Shown: positions 25,713-33,980 of the stretch, in pieces
Position numbering within the stretch: the first letter of the stretch is position 1
Layout: each line of letters begins with the position of its first letter
Source: Spirochaeta isovalerica
GTDB taxonomy: Bacteria > Spirochaetota > Spirochaetia > DSM-2461
Direction: 5' to 3'
Assembly: GCF_014207565.1 (NCBI RefSeq)
Contig: NZ_JACHGJ010000006.1
Span: 124,001-188,000, forward strand
DNA length: 64,000 nt
The notes under the pieces: model-generated
The model's database searches: none
What the model saw: the letters and a program-made list of their open reading frames with translations, nothing else
Told to the model about the DNA's origin: nothing
Position numbers and translations under genes: made by a program

Positions 25713-26311
25713 CAGCCATTGATCCCTTTTTTGAGTATTTGGAGTTTATGATGGAGTATGAGCAGAGCTTCATCGGCCGTTCTGTTGGAAGATATGACCT
25801 GAATGACCGCCCTTCTGAGGGACTGGGTTAACAACTCAATCATAGCAGACATTTTGCACTCTTCGATCGAAGCCAGTCCGGATTCTTTTATCATGTTCTG
25901 AAATCTGTCATCGTTCCGGAGCTTCTCAGTTATATCTCTCTCGAAGATGTTGATGGCTGAAGGGCTGGCTGCTATCTGCCGGAGAAGCTGTGCCTTGACC
26001 GGGATGGCATCGCTGCGCTCTTTGATTTCCCTGATTTCCTTTTCCGCCAGAGAATAGATGAACTGGTAAATGCTTTCCCCGCCTGCCAGATCCTCTTCCA
26101 GATTCGCCCTAAGAGAGCAGAGGAGATAGAGAAAAAGATCCTCTTTTCCCCAGAAGTACTGATAGAAGCTGCCTCTGGCTATCCCGGCTTTTTCCACTAT
26201 GTTTTTTATGGATACATCTTCCAGGGGAACCCGGCAGAATTCGCTTATAGCGGCATCGAAAACCCTTTGTCTCTTTTGGGCCGATAATTTCCGGAACGTC
26301 TCTTTAGGCAA
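25712..26311 (-). CDS. TetR family regulator
   Basis: I place the start at TTG 26311, preceded by GGAG at proper spacing and giving 199 residues. The frame runs further upstream but only inside the permease gene. The DNA-binding part reads KRQRVFDAAISEFCRVPLED then SIKNIVEKAGIARGSFYQYF, a standard TetR helix-turn-helix; the ligand domain shows no recognisable motif. It is the third gene of the metal ABC operon and coupled to nth. It may sense a toxic compound or report on envelope state; a role in metal control is only inferred from position, since TetR proteins rarely control zinc or manganese uptake. Confidence 0.8.
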   Translation of the reverse strand: MPKETFRKLSAQKRQRVFDAAISEFCRVPLEDVSIKNIVEKAGIARGSFYQYFWGKEDLFLYLLCSLRANLEEDLAGGESIYQFIYSLAEKEIREIKERSDAIPVKAQLLRQIAASPSAINIFERDITEKLRNDDRFQNMIKESGLASIEECKMSAMIELLTQSLRRAVIQVISSNRTADEALLILHHKLQILKKGING

Positions 26312-26322
26312 AGCATTCTCCT

Positions 26323-27150
26323 CTAGCGAATCAGTCTCTGCTTTATCTTGGAATAGGAGAAGGCGGCGAGGAAGAAAGCTGTCAGCACCAGAACAATGGT
26401 GGCTCCGGAAGGAGCGTCGAAATAGTAGGATGTGTAAAATCCGGTGATGATGGAGATCAGGGCGAATACTGTGGACAGGACAATGATTTTCCACAATTCC
26501 TTGGTCAGCAATGACGCGGTAGCCGCCGGCGTAACCAGCAGTGCCAGAACCATAACGACTCCCACTGTCTGGGTGGCGATTACCGTTGTCGAGGCGACGA
26601 GTATGAGAAATCCGTAATGAATGACCAGAGGCGAGAGGCCTATGGCAAGGGCGTGAGTCGTGTCGAAACTTGTCACGAGCAGTTCTTTAAAGAAGATGAT
26701 GACAAGTAAAATAACCAGCAGCGCCACGAAAGCTATCAGTATTATATCGAAAGAAGACACACCGAGAATGTTCCCGAAAAGTATGTGCGATAGATCCTGA
26801 AATGTCCCGACCCTGTTCATCAGAAGGATTCCCAGTGCGAAAGCCCCGGCAAAAATGACGCCGATGGAAGTGTCTTCCTTGAAGCGCTTGTGCCCTGTCA
26901 GGGTTCCGATGGCAAGAACTGATATGATGGCGGCGACAAGCGCCCCGATAAGCATATGAATACCCAGCATGAGAGCTATGACGATCCCCGGAAGTATGGC
27001 GTGGGCCAGTGCGTCGCCGATGAAAGCCATTCCTCTCCATACAATGAAGCCGCTGAGAACGCCGCATGCTGCCGCAACGAGCAGGCCGGCTCCCAGCCCT
27101 TTGAGAAAAAAAACATACTGAAGAGGTTCGATTATCCATTGAGCCATCAT
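26323..27150 (-). CDS. Zinc/manganese ABC transporter permease
   Basis: The 275-residue protein belongs to the ABC-3 permease family: about eight membrane segments, FIGDALAHAILPGIVIA near the N-terminus and VVMVLALLVTPAATASLLT in the second half, as in ZnuB, MntB and TroC/D. It carries zinc, manganese or iron into the cell with the ATPase encoded just upstream (4-base overlap at 27147-27150). No binding-protein gene precedes the operon, so the pair must use one from elsewhere in the genome. Confidence 0.88.
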   Translation of the reverse strand: MMAQWIIEPLQYVFFLKGLGAGLLVAAACGVLSGFIVWRGMAFIGDALAHAILPGIVIALMLGIHMLIGALVAAIISVLAIGTLTGHKRFKEDTSIGVIFAGAFALGILLMNRVGTFQDLSHILFGNILGVSSFDIILIAFVALLVILLVIIFFKELLVTSFDTTHALAIGLSPLVIHYGFLILVASTTVIATQTVGVVMVLALLVTPAATASLLTKELWKIIVLSTVFALISIITGFYTSYYFDAPSGATIVLVLTAFFLAAFSYSKIKQRLIR

Positions 27151-27944
27151 TCGTTTTCCATACCTTTGTGAAATTCAAAGCCGTAAGCCCTGGCTATGTT
27201 CTGGGGAGTCAGGACCTCTTTGACAGGTCCGTCTCCGATAATGGTTTTATCTAGAAAGAGAACTCTGCTGAAGTGAACCGTGAGAATTCCCAGATCGTGA
27301 GTGCTGACTAAAACACTCTTTCCCATTTTGCAGATCCTTTCTATGGTGTGGAACATCAGCTCCTGGGTGGCTATATCCACATGATTGAGAGGTTCGTCGA
27401 GTAGCAGGAGATCCGCATCGTGAGCCAGGGTTCTGGCGAGCATGACTCTCTGCTGCTGTCCGCCTGAGAGTTCTCCGACCTGCTTGTCGGCAATGTGGCT
27501 GATCTCCATTGTTTCCATAGCCGAATCCACAGCTTCACGGTCTTTTTTCCCGGGATTTCTGAACCAGCCCAGATGGACATAGCGGCCCATGGTGACGACC
27601 TGTCTTACCGATACGGGGAAAGACCAGTCCACCGAGCTTTTCTGCGGAACCATAGCGACTCTGTGCCGGCAGGTGTTGGCGGTATGGCCGTATATGGTTA
27701 TATTTCCGGACTGAATTTTCTCCAGTCCCAGAATGAGCTTCATCATTGTGGATTTTCCCGCGCCGTTCGGACCGACCAGAGCGACTTTCTCACCGGGAGT
27801 TATCCGCAGATTTACATCGTGAAGGACCGGTCCGGTGTTTCCGCCATAGGTGAACCCGAGATTCTTTACTTCCAGAGCGGCGCTTTCGGCCATGGGAGGG
27901 TGGTCGCAGTTTTTTCCATAACAAAGCAGTGGTACGTTCAGCAT
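27147..27944 (-). CDS. Zinc/manganese ABC transporter ATPase
   Basis: The 265-residue ATPase has Walker A GPNGAGKST, a MVPQKSSVDWSFPVSVRQVV Q-loop typical of the metal-uptake group, signature LSGGQQQRVMLARTL, Walker B LLLLDEPLNHVD and a VSTHDLG switch. ATG 27944 overlaps the TGA of an upstream mini-frame (TGATG), so translation may be coupled. A second possible start, MAESAAL, lies 17 residues in and would remove an unusual cysteine-containing N-terminal stretch. Partners are the permease and a missing binding protein. Confidence 0.88.
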   Translation of the reverse strand: MLNVPLLCYGKNCDHPPMAESAALEVKNLGFTYGGNTGPVLHDVNLRITPGEKVALVGPNGAGKSTMMKLILGLEKIQSGNITIYGHTANTCRHRVAMVPQKSSVDWSFPVSVRQVVTMGRYVHLGWFRNPGKKDREAVDSAMETMEISHIADKQVGELSGGQQQRVMLARTLAHDADLLLLDEPLNHVDIATQELMFHTIERICKMGKSVLVSTHDLGILTVHFSRVLFLDKTIIGDGPVKEVLTPQNIARAYGFEFHKGMENE

Positions 27945-28048
27945 CAGTTCCCCGTCAGCCTCATGATCGGCTGATCCATAGTATTTTTGATCTCATCCAT
28001 TTTATTGTCGGCTTTTTCGCCTTTTTTGTCGAGAGAACCGATCTTCAG
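27944..28048 (-). CDS. Possible 34-residue leader peptide or gene remnant before the metal ABC operon
   Basis: A promoter-like TTGACT (28105-28100), 17 bases, TACATT (28082-28077) is followed by AAGGAG (28063-28058). The only usable frame from that ribosome site begins at CTG 28048 and ends in a TGA sharing one base with the ATPase ATG. It encodes a lysine-rich peptide containing KKGEKADNKMDEIKNTMDQP. It could be a regulatory leader, a small protein, or the tail of a lost binding-protein gene. CTG starts are rare, and an ATG at 28000 gives only 18 residues. Confidence 0.3.
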   Translation of the reverse strand: MKIGSLDKKGEKADNKMDEIKNTMDQPIMRLTGN

Positions 28049-28076
28049 GGGCCGGATCTCCTTTTATACAGCAGAC

Positions 28077-28105
28077 AATGTAAGTAGGAAGACCTGATAA
28101 GTCAA
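28077..28105 (-). promoter_or_regulatory. Promoter of the metal ABC-TetR-nth operon
   Basis: On the minus strand TTGACT (28105-28100), 17-base spacer, TACATT (28082-28077), followed 13 bases later by AAGGAG. Confidence 0.45.
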
Positions 28106-28123
28106 CTGCAGCAGGAAAAATTT

Positions 28124-29845
28124 GTGTCCTCCCTATATTACCTTTACAATGAAAGGATGGGCGAGCGGGACCGGACTTATGAATACATAGTCAACACTTC
28201 ATCGGATTTCATTACATTAATCAATAAAAACTATGAGTACGAGGTGGTAAATGATTCCTATTGCCGGGTCCTGGGAAAAAAAAGAGAGGAAATTCTCGGT
28301 CATTCCGTTTCCCGCATCTGGGGTGAGTCCCGGTTCGAATCCAAAATCAAAGGACATCTCGATAAGTGCTTTGCCGGACGTGACATCCATTATATAGAGG
28401 AGTTCGACTTCGGTGCTGAGCACAAGTATATGCATGTCTCCTATTATCCCTACCGGATGGAGGGACAGATCACCCATGCCCTGGTTTTTTCCCATGACAT
28501 ATCCAGAATGGGGCAGATGGAATCCCGGCTCCACAATTTGGAATTCCGCGATCCCGTAACCGGGCTATTCAACAGGAATTCTCTTGATATCATACTCGAA
28601 ATGGAGTTGGAAAAAGCGAAGCGAAGCCGCGGGGATTCCGATAAGCTCAGAGCTCTCCTTTTCATTTCCATTACCAATCTTCAGGAGATCAATCTGGCTC
28701 ACGGATATGACAGAGGGAACATGTTACTGGAAAATACAGGAATCCGCATTAAGGAATTTCTGCGCCAGAGCGATTATGTTTTCCGATATGACGGGCAGGA
28801 GCTGGTTGTCCTTCTCTCGAATCTGGCGGGGGAGTCCGATTCGGCCAAAGTGGCGCGAAAACTGACCGAAAGGATTTCCATACCCTATAGGAGCGACCGT
28901 TTCGATATCACTCTGCGCTGCCACATGGGGCTATCGTTATATCCGCGGGACAGCTGTGAAGGATGCGATCTGATCGCATCGGCCACTAAAGCCCTGAGCG
29001 AGTCTATCGCCACCGGGGTTCCCTTCTGCATCTATGATGGTGAGCTTCACAATCGGGCTCTGGAAAAGCTGAAGCTGGAAAGCGATCTCTACCGGGCGTT
29101 CGAACAGGATCAATTCGAGCTCTATTATCAGCCGATTGTCAGCCCCGAAGGCGTTATCAAAGGCTGCGAAACCCTGATCCGCTGGAATCATCCGGAAAGG
29201 GGACTCGTTCCCCCCGATCTTTTTATCCCTCAGGCCGAAGCGAACGGCTTAATAACCTCGATCGGAAAGTGGATCATCTTCCGGACGGTGGAGAAAATCC
29301 GCAGCTGGAGTGTTCCCTATGGCATTTATATTTCCATAAATCTCTCGGTCCGCGAGTTTGAAGATGAAAATTTATACGATCTTCTCCTTCAGGCCATGGG
29401 TAAAGGGGGAGAGCTCCCCAGGAAGTATCTCAAACTGGAAATAACCGAATCGGGAGGGATGGAAAAACCGGAAGAGACTATTGCCCGCATGAAGAAGCTC
29501 AGCGATGCGGGTTTTTCGATTTTTATTGATGATTTCGGAACAGGGCAGTCCAGTCTGGCCTATTTAAAGAATCTTCCGGCTACGACTCTGAAAATAGATA
29601 AGTCCTACATCGATCCGATTGTAGAGGATGAGGACAGCCGGTCCTATCTGAAGCTGATCCTCAATCTTGCGGAAAACCGCGGGAAGGAAACCGTTGTGGA
29701 AGGGGTGGAGACAGCTGAACAGCTCTCAATCCTGAAAGAGGCCGGCTGCCGGTCCATTCAGGGATACTATTTTTCAAAGCCCCTCCCTGCGGATCAATTT
29801 GAATCTCTTCTTGCAAACAGTACGATTCTTCCGGAAAAAAGATGA
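28124..29845 (+). CDS. PAS-GGDEF-EAL protein, probable c-di-GMP phosphodiesterase
   Basis: The 573-residue protein starts at GTG 28124 (AGGAAA upstream). A PAS domain (about 20-135) is followed by a GGDEF domain in which the signature loop is FRYDGQELVVL, so the GGDEF residues are lost and cyclase activity is unlikely. A complete-looking EAL domain follows: CETLIRWNHP, LEITESG, IDDFGTGQSSLAYLKNLP, TLKIDKSYI, VVEGVETAEQL and QGYYFSKP. These hold the two metals and the catalytic base. No membrane segment is present, so it is a cytoplasmic sensor that probably lowers c-di-GMP. A partner cyclase is encoded at 36024-37160. Confidence 0.85.
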   Translation: MSSLYYLYNERMGERDRTYEYIVNTSSDFITLINKNYEYEVVNDSYCRVLGKKREEILGHSVSRIWGESRFESKIKGHLDKCFAGRDIHYIEEFDFGAEHKYMHVSYYPYRMEGQITHALVFSHDISRMGQMESRLHNLEFRDPVTGLFNRNSLDIILEMELEKAKRSRGDSDKLRALLFISITNLQEINLAHGYDRGNMLLENTGIRIKEFLRQSDYVFRYDGQELVVLLSNLAGESDSAKVARKLTERISIPYRSDRFDITLRCHMGLSLYPRDSCEGCDLIASATKALSESIATGVPFCIYDGELHNRALEKLKLESDLYRAFEQDQFELYYQPIVSPEGVIKGCETLIRWNHPERGLVPPDLFIPQAEANGLITSIGKWIIFRTVEKIRSWSVPYGIYISINLSVREFEDENLYDLLLQAMGKGGELPRKYLKLEITESGGMEKPEETIARMKKLSDAGFSIFIDDFGTGQSSLAYLKNLPATTLKIDKSYIDPIVEDEDSRSYLKLILNLAENRGKETVVEGVETAEQLSILKEAGCRSIQGYYFSKPLPADQFESLLANSTILPEKR

Positions 29846-29857
29846 TTGCTTTTTTTA

Positions 29858-29885
29858 TTGACAGAAAAGGGAATGAGATTAAAAA
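29858..29885 (+). promoter_or_regulatory. Possible promoter of the SCP2/transketolase operon
   Basis: TTGACA (29858-29863) is followed after 16 bases by TAAAAA (29880-29885). Inverted repeat 1 begins at 29894, at about the start of transcription. The -10 match is only fair. Confidence 0.4.
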
Positions 29886-29893
29886 TAAATTAA

Positions 29894-29909
29894 GAGCGAG
29901 TAATCACTC
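29894..29909. promoter_or_regulatory. Operator candidate 1, GAGCGA-N4-TCACTC
   Basis: Inverted repeat with five of six half-site positions paired. It matches a second copy 75 bases downstream and is likely bound by the TetR protein encoded at the end of the operon. Confidence 0.55.
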
Positions 29910-29984
29910 GGGTTTTAATTTCACTGAAGGTTTTTTTACCGATATATCGCGTCCCGGCCCGATCCTTCTTTGTTATTATATTTA

Positions 29985-30000
29985 GAGCGAGTGTTCGCTC
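29985..30000. promoter_or_regulatory. Operator candidate 2, GAGCGA-N4-TCGCTC
   Basis: Perfect 6-4-6 inverted repeat, 58 bases before the first start codon. It shares its first eight bases with candidate 1. A TATTAT -10-like box lies just upstream at 29974-29979. Confidence 0.6.
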
Positions 30001-30057
30001 AGTGTCTATGTCTGTATATTTGTTCATTCCCATAAGGTTTATATAAGGAGGATTTAA

Positions 30058-30813
30058 ATGAGTAGAGAGACAGTTATGTCCTACATTAATGTTTTCGCCG
30101 TATTGAAAAATATGGAGGAACTCGTACGGGTCGATGCTGCGTCGAAAGAGCTTATCAAAGACAAAGACATGTCCATTCAATTCACTGTAAACAAAGGACC
30201 GAAAGCTGTTCTGACCTTCCGTAACGGCGAAGCTCAGCTTACAAGAGGCGGAGGGAAGGCTGGAATCAAGCTCTATTTTTTCTCTCCCGATCACTTTAAC
30301 AAAATGATGGACGGCAAGGCCAACCCCGTTCCCTACAAGGGGTTGACGAAAATTTCCTTTCTCACGGGAACCTTTATGAAACTGGCGGAAAGGCTCGAAT
30401 ATTATCTTCGTCCCGATGAAGACAAACTCCGGGACAGTGCATATTTCAAAGCCAATACCGAGATGACAGCTTACGCGGCTTTCTTTGCCCTATCGGAAAT
30501 AGGAAACCGCGATGAGAAGGCTTTGCACAGCACCGCCGCCATACCGGATGGAAAGATTCTGGTTAAGGTGGAAAACGGGCCGGCTGTCACAGTCATCAAG
30601 GAAAACGGCATTCTCCGAACGGAAAAGGGAGAACCCGAATCGCCTCGGTGTATTCTCTCCTTCAGTTCTCTGGAATCGGCTCATCTCGTTCTCAATGGAA
30701 AACTCGATACCTACACAGCTCTGGCAACGGGGCAGATGGCCATGCGCGGATTTATTCCAATGATAGAAAATATGAACCCCATTCTCGATCAGGTCGCGGA
30801 ATATCTGCAATAG
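30058..30813 (+). CDS. Tandem SCP2-like protein, first gene of the unknown operon
   Basis: The 251-residue protein follows a perfect AAGGAGGA ribosome site. It appears to contain two SCP2-type (sterol carrier protein 2) modules. The second is clearest: DGKILVKVENGPAVTVIKEN, then SLESAHLVLNGKLDTYTALA and TGQMAMRGFIPMIENMNPI, the usual Gk-d-a-l-G pattern. The first contains FTVNKGPKAVLTFRNGEAQL. SCP2 folds hold lipids or other hydrophobic molecules in a tunnel. No signal or membrane segment is present. A paralogue with the same double layout ends the enzyme block (33977-34771). A carrier or substrate-presenting role is inferred only. Confidence 0.65.
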   Translation: MSRETVMSYINVFAVLKNMEELVRVDAASKELIKDKDMSIQFTVNKGPKAVLTFRNGEAQLTRGGGKAGIKLYFFSPDHFNKMMDGKANPVPYKGLTKISFLTGTFMKLAERLEYYLRPDEDKLRDSAYFKANTEMTAYAAFFALSEIGNRDEKALHSTAAIPDGKILVKVENGPAVTVIKENGILRTEKGEPESPRCILSFSSLESAHLVLNGKLDTYTALATGQMAMRGFIPMIENMNPILDQVAEYLQ

Positions 30814-30823
30814 GAAGGAAAAG

Positions 30824-32104
30824 ATGATTGAAACTAAAGAAGAAGCGAAACTCAATACCTATGAAAATTCACAGGAGTTATTCAAAAGGGCGGTAAAAGT
30901 CATCCCCACGGGGATTCCCGGACATCTCGGACCGGTCCAGTCTCAGTTCATTCCCACTTCGGACTTCCCGTTTTATGCCGAAAGGGCCGAAGGATCCTAT
31001 TTCTGGGATCTGGATGGTAACAAATTCATCGATTACATGTGCGCCTACGGTCCCAATGTTCTGGGGTATAACAATCCCGTTGTGGACAAAGCGGCTTTCG
31101 ATCAGTTCAAGAAGGGAAACTGCATGGCTCTTCCCGGCAAGGTTCAGGTCGAATTTGCCGAGCTGCTGGTCGACACGATTGAAGGGGCCGATTGGGCCAT
31201 GTTTATGAAGAACGGAGGAGATGCTACAAGCTTCGCCCTTATGATAGCCCGTGCGGCGACAGGCAGGAAGAAGCTGGTCCGCATAAAAGGGGGATATCAC
31301 GGCGTGGCACCCTGGACCCAGGTCGACGGCCATGCGGGAGTTGTCAGTGAGGATATTTCCAACAATCTCTTTATGGAGTGGAACGATGCGGAAGCCTTTG
31401 AAAGACTTATCAGCGACTATCCCGGACAGATCGCCGGTCTTATCGCCACTCCCTACGATCATAGAATCTTCACGGATAATGCACTTCCCAAACCGGGATA
31501 CTGGCAGAAAATACGGCAGCTCTGTACGGATAACGGCATTGTTCTGATCATTGATGATGTCCGCTGCGGATTCCGTCTCGATATGGGCGGATCGGCAAAA
31601 TACTTCGGTTTCGAACCGGATCTGGCCTGCTACTGCAAGGCTCTGGCCAACGGTTACAATATTTCTTCGGTTGTCGGAAAGGATTCGCTCCGCGATGCGG
31701 CATCAAAAGTATTTTACACGGGAAGCTACTGGTCTTCCGCCGTTCCCATGGCGGCGGGGATAGCCTGCATCAATGAGCTGAAGAGGATCGACGGTCCCCG
31801 TCTGATGATAGAGAAAGGGGAGAAGCTCACTGCGGGACTGAAAAAGACCGCCGAAGCAAACGGCATTGATCTGGTTATCTCCGGTGTCCCTTCCATGTTT
31901 TATATGCGCATTGCCAATGACAATTCGCTGATGATGCACCAGGAGTTCTGTGCCGAGTGCGCCAAACGGGGCGTTTTCTTCGTCTCCCATCACAATCATT
32001 TTATCAACTGTTCTCTCTCTGATGAGGACATTGCGAAAACTCTGGAAGTGGCGGAGGAAGCTTTCCGGATAGTAAAGAAAAATAATCCGGACAAGTGCAA
32101 TTAA
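30824..32104 (+). CDS. Class III aminotransferase (glutamate-1-semialdehyde aminomutase-like)
   Basis: The 426-residue PLP enzyme begins with GSA-aminomutase-like blocks IPTGIPGHLGPVQSQF, YFWDLDGNKFIDYMCAYGPN and MKNGGDATSFALMIARAATG. Its PLP motifs are LIIDDVRCGFR, with the aspartate that pairs the pyridine nitrogen, and CYCKALANGYNIS, with the Schiff-base lysine. It should move an amino group onto or within an aldehyde or ketone. It is not a tetrapyrrole gene by context, since no other hem genes are here. Its place between SCP2-like and transketolase genes suggests amination of a transketolase product or a lipid aldehyde. The gap to the first gene is 10 bases. Confidence 0.85.
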   Translation: MIETKEEAKLNTYENSQELFKRAVKVIPTGIPGHLGPVQSQFIPTSDFPFYAERAEGSYFWDLDGNKFIDYMCAYGPNVLGYNNPVVDKAAFDQFKKGNCMALPGKVQVEFAELLVDTIEGADWAMFMKNGGDATSFALMIARAATGRKKLVRIKGGYHGVAPWTQVDGHAGVVSEDISNNLFMEWNDAEAFERLISDYPGQIAGLIATPYDHRIFTDNALPKPGYWQKIRQLCTDNGIVLIIDDVRCGFRLDMGGSAKYFGFEPDLACYCKALANGYNISSVVGKDSLRDAASKVFYTGSYWSSAVPMAAGIACINELKRIDGPRLMIEKGEKLTAGLKKTAEANGIDLVISGVPSMFYMRIANDNSLMMHQEFCAECAKRGVFFVSHHNHFINCSLSDEDIAKTLEVAEEAFRIVKKNNPDKCN

Positions 32105-32115
32105 GGGAGGAACCA

Positions 32116-32973
32116 ATGGGCTTGAGCGAAAAAGAATTTCTGGAACTGGATGAAAAAGCGAAAGAGATGAGGCATCTGATCCTCGATACGGTACAGTGGG
32201 CGGGCGGCGCCCATGTGGGGGGATCGCTCAGCGCGGCTGATATCCTCACGCTTCTCTACTATAAATATCTGAATATCGACCCCGGGAAACCGGATTGGGA
32301 GGACCGTGACCGCTTTGTCCTCAGCAAGGGACATATCGGTGTGGGGCTGGCGCCCTTCCTGGCGGATAAGGGATATATCGACCGGGAGCTCCTTAAAACA
32401 TACAACCATACGGGGTCCTCGCTGGGAATGCACCTCGATAAAAACAAGGTTCCGGGGCTGGATGCGTCAACGGGATCTCTGGGACACGGTCTTCCCATCA
32501 GCCTGGGGATGGCGCTGGCGGCGAAGCAGAGGGGGAAAAGCTATAAGACCTGGTGTCTTCTGGGAGACGGAGAGTGCAATGAAGGCTCTGTCTGGGAGGC
32601 GGCTATGGCGGCTTCCCATCATAAGGCGGACAATCTCATCGCCATGGTGGACCGGAACCGCTGTATGATGGACGGCTCCACCGAAGACGTTATGGCCCTC
32701 GAACCCTTTGCCGACAAGTGGCGGGCTTTCGGATTCAATGTGCTGGAGGTGGACGGACACGACCTGAAGGCGCTGGCCGAAGCCATGGAAACAGCCCTGG
32801 AGGCAGGAGATAAGCCGACGGTCATAATCTGCCAAACTGTCAAGGGATGCGGAGTCGAGTCCATTTCCGGCGATTACCGGTATCACTACGCCTCCTTCGA
32901 TCCCGAAAAAACCAGACTTTTTAAAGAAGAGATAAGCTCTTATCACGCAAAAAGAAGAGAGGAGAAGAAATAA
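32116..32973 (+). CDS. Transketolase, N-terminal (ThDP-binding) subunit
   Basis: ATG 32116 follows GGGAGG, giving 285 residues. It has the split-transketolase N-subunit blocks: DTVQWAGGAHVGGSLSAADI, LSKGHIGVGLAPFLA, TGSLGHGLPISLGMALA and the ThDP pyrophosphate/Mg motif LLGDGECNEGSVWEAAMAA. It works with the next gene as an alpha2-beta2-type transketolase that moves two-carbon ketol groups between sugars or onto another aldehyde. Split transketolases often serve special pathways rather than the pentose cycle. The stop shares one base with the next start (TAATG). Confidence 0.92.
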   Translation: MGLSEKEFLELDEKAKEMRHLILDTVQWAGGAHVGGSLSAADILTLLYYKYLNIDPGKPDWEDRDRFVLSKGHIGVGLAPFLADKGYIDRELLKTYNHTGSSLGMHLDKNKVPGLDASTGSLGHGLPISLGMALAAKQRGKSYKTWCLLGDGECNEGSVWEAAMAASHHKADNLIAMVDRNRCMMDGSTEDVMALEPFADKWRAFGFNVLEVDGHDLKALAEAMETALEAGDKPTVIICQTVKGCGVESISGDYRYHYASFDPEKTRLFKEEISSYHAKRREEKK

Positions 32974-33980
32974 TGGCCGGTTTAACCTATACCATACTGG
33001 ACGCGACCAATATGTCCACTGCGGAAGTTTACGGAAAAGCTCTGGAACACCTGGCGGATAATTACGACAATGTCGTGGGACTTACGGCCGATCTGGCCAA
33101 ATCTACTAAAATCGGAGTTCTGGCTGAAAAACATCCCGACCGTCTCTACAATATGGGAATCGCCGAACAGAATCTCTTCGGCGTTGCCGCGGGAATGGCT
33201 TCGGCGGGGCTAGTCCCCTATGTCTCCACTTTCGCCATTTTCACATCCATGAGGGCACTCGATCAGGTCCACACCGATATCTGCTACCAGAATCTCAATG
33301 TGAAGATGATTGCAACCCACGGAGGCCTGAGTTTCGGCCAGGCCGGTTCGACACACCACTGCACGGAGGATATCGGCATCATGCGGACCATGGCCAATCT
33401 GACAATTGTCGTCCCGGCCGACGGGATCTCCGCAGCGGAAGCCGTTACCGCCGCATACAGCAAGGAAGGTCCGGTCTATATCCGTCTCAACCGGGGTTAT
33501 GACCAGCCCGTATACGACACATCGGAATGTGATTTTCAGATCGGGAAATCAATAGAACTGGCTGAAGGATCCGATCTGACCATTATCGCCTGCGGGGCCG
33601 CTGTGTACAGAGCCAGGGAAGCGGCGTCTATTTTAAGAAACAGTGACGGTATCCACGCCCGGGTCATCGATATGCACACAATCAAACCGATAGACAGAGA
33701 TGCCATTCTGAAAGCGGTTCACGATACGCGGAGAATCATCACTGTGGAAGACCACAATATCATCGGGGGGCTGGGAAGCGCCGTTGCGGAAGTCATGGCG
33801 GAGAGCGGAAAAGCCTGCGCCTTTAAACGATTGGGCGTGCCCGATACCTTTTCCATCATCGGACTCCATGAAGATCTTATGGCCCATTACGGTTTCGATA
33901 TGAACGGAATCGCCTCGGCGGCGCGGGAATTGATGAATAGGGATTTTGAAGAAGATGACGACTGGGATGACGAATTATGA
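32973..33980 (+). CDS. Transketolase, C-terminal subunit
   Basis: The 335-residue protein has the pyrimidine-binding domain: GLTADLAKSTKIG, NMGIAEQNLFGVAAGMASAG with the glutamate that activates ThDP, and THGGLSFGQAGSTHHCTEDI. A transketolase C-terminal domain follows (VIDMHTIKPIDRDAIL, VEDHNIIGGLGSAVAEVMAE). It completes the enzyme with the gene upstream. The acidic tail EEDDDWDDEL is unusual. Its stop overlaps the next start by 4 bases (ATGA). Confidence 0.92.
   Translation: MAGLTYTILDATNMSTAEVYGKALEHLADNYDNVVGLTADLAKSTKIGVLAEKHPDRLYNMGIAEQNLFGVAAGMASAGLVPYVSTFAIFTSMRALDQVHTDICYQNLNVKMIATHGGLSFGQAGSTHHCTEDIGIMRTMANLTIVVPADGISAAEAVTAAYSKEGPVYIRLNRGYDQPVYDTSECDFQIGKSIELAEGSDLTIIACGAAVYRAREAASILRNSDGIHARVIDMHTIKPIDRDAILKAVHDTRRIITVEDHNIIGGLGSAVAEVMAESGKACAFKRLGVPDTFSIIGLHEDLMAHYGFDMNGIASAARELMNRDFEEDDDWDDEL

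Noticed and set aside
25712-26494. 260-residue version of the TetR gene
   Set aside because: The extra N-terminus is histidine- and arginine-rich translation of the permease gene in another frame; TTG 26311 with GGAG gives a normal TetR length.
30824-32104. hemL (tetrapyrrole synthesis)
   Set aside because: The aminotransferase is GSA-aminomutase-like, but the operon has no other tetrapyrrole genes, and transketolase and SCP2 neighbours point elsewhere.
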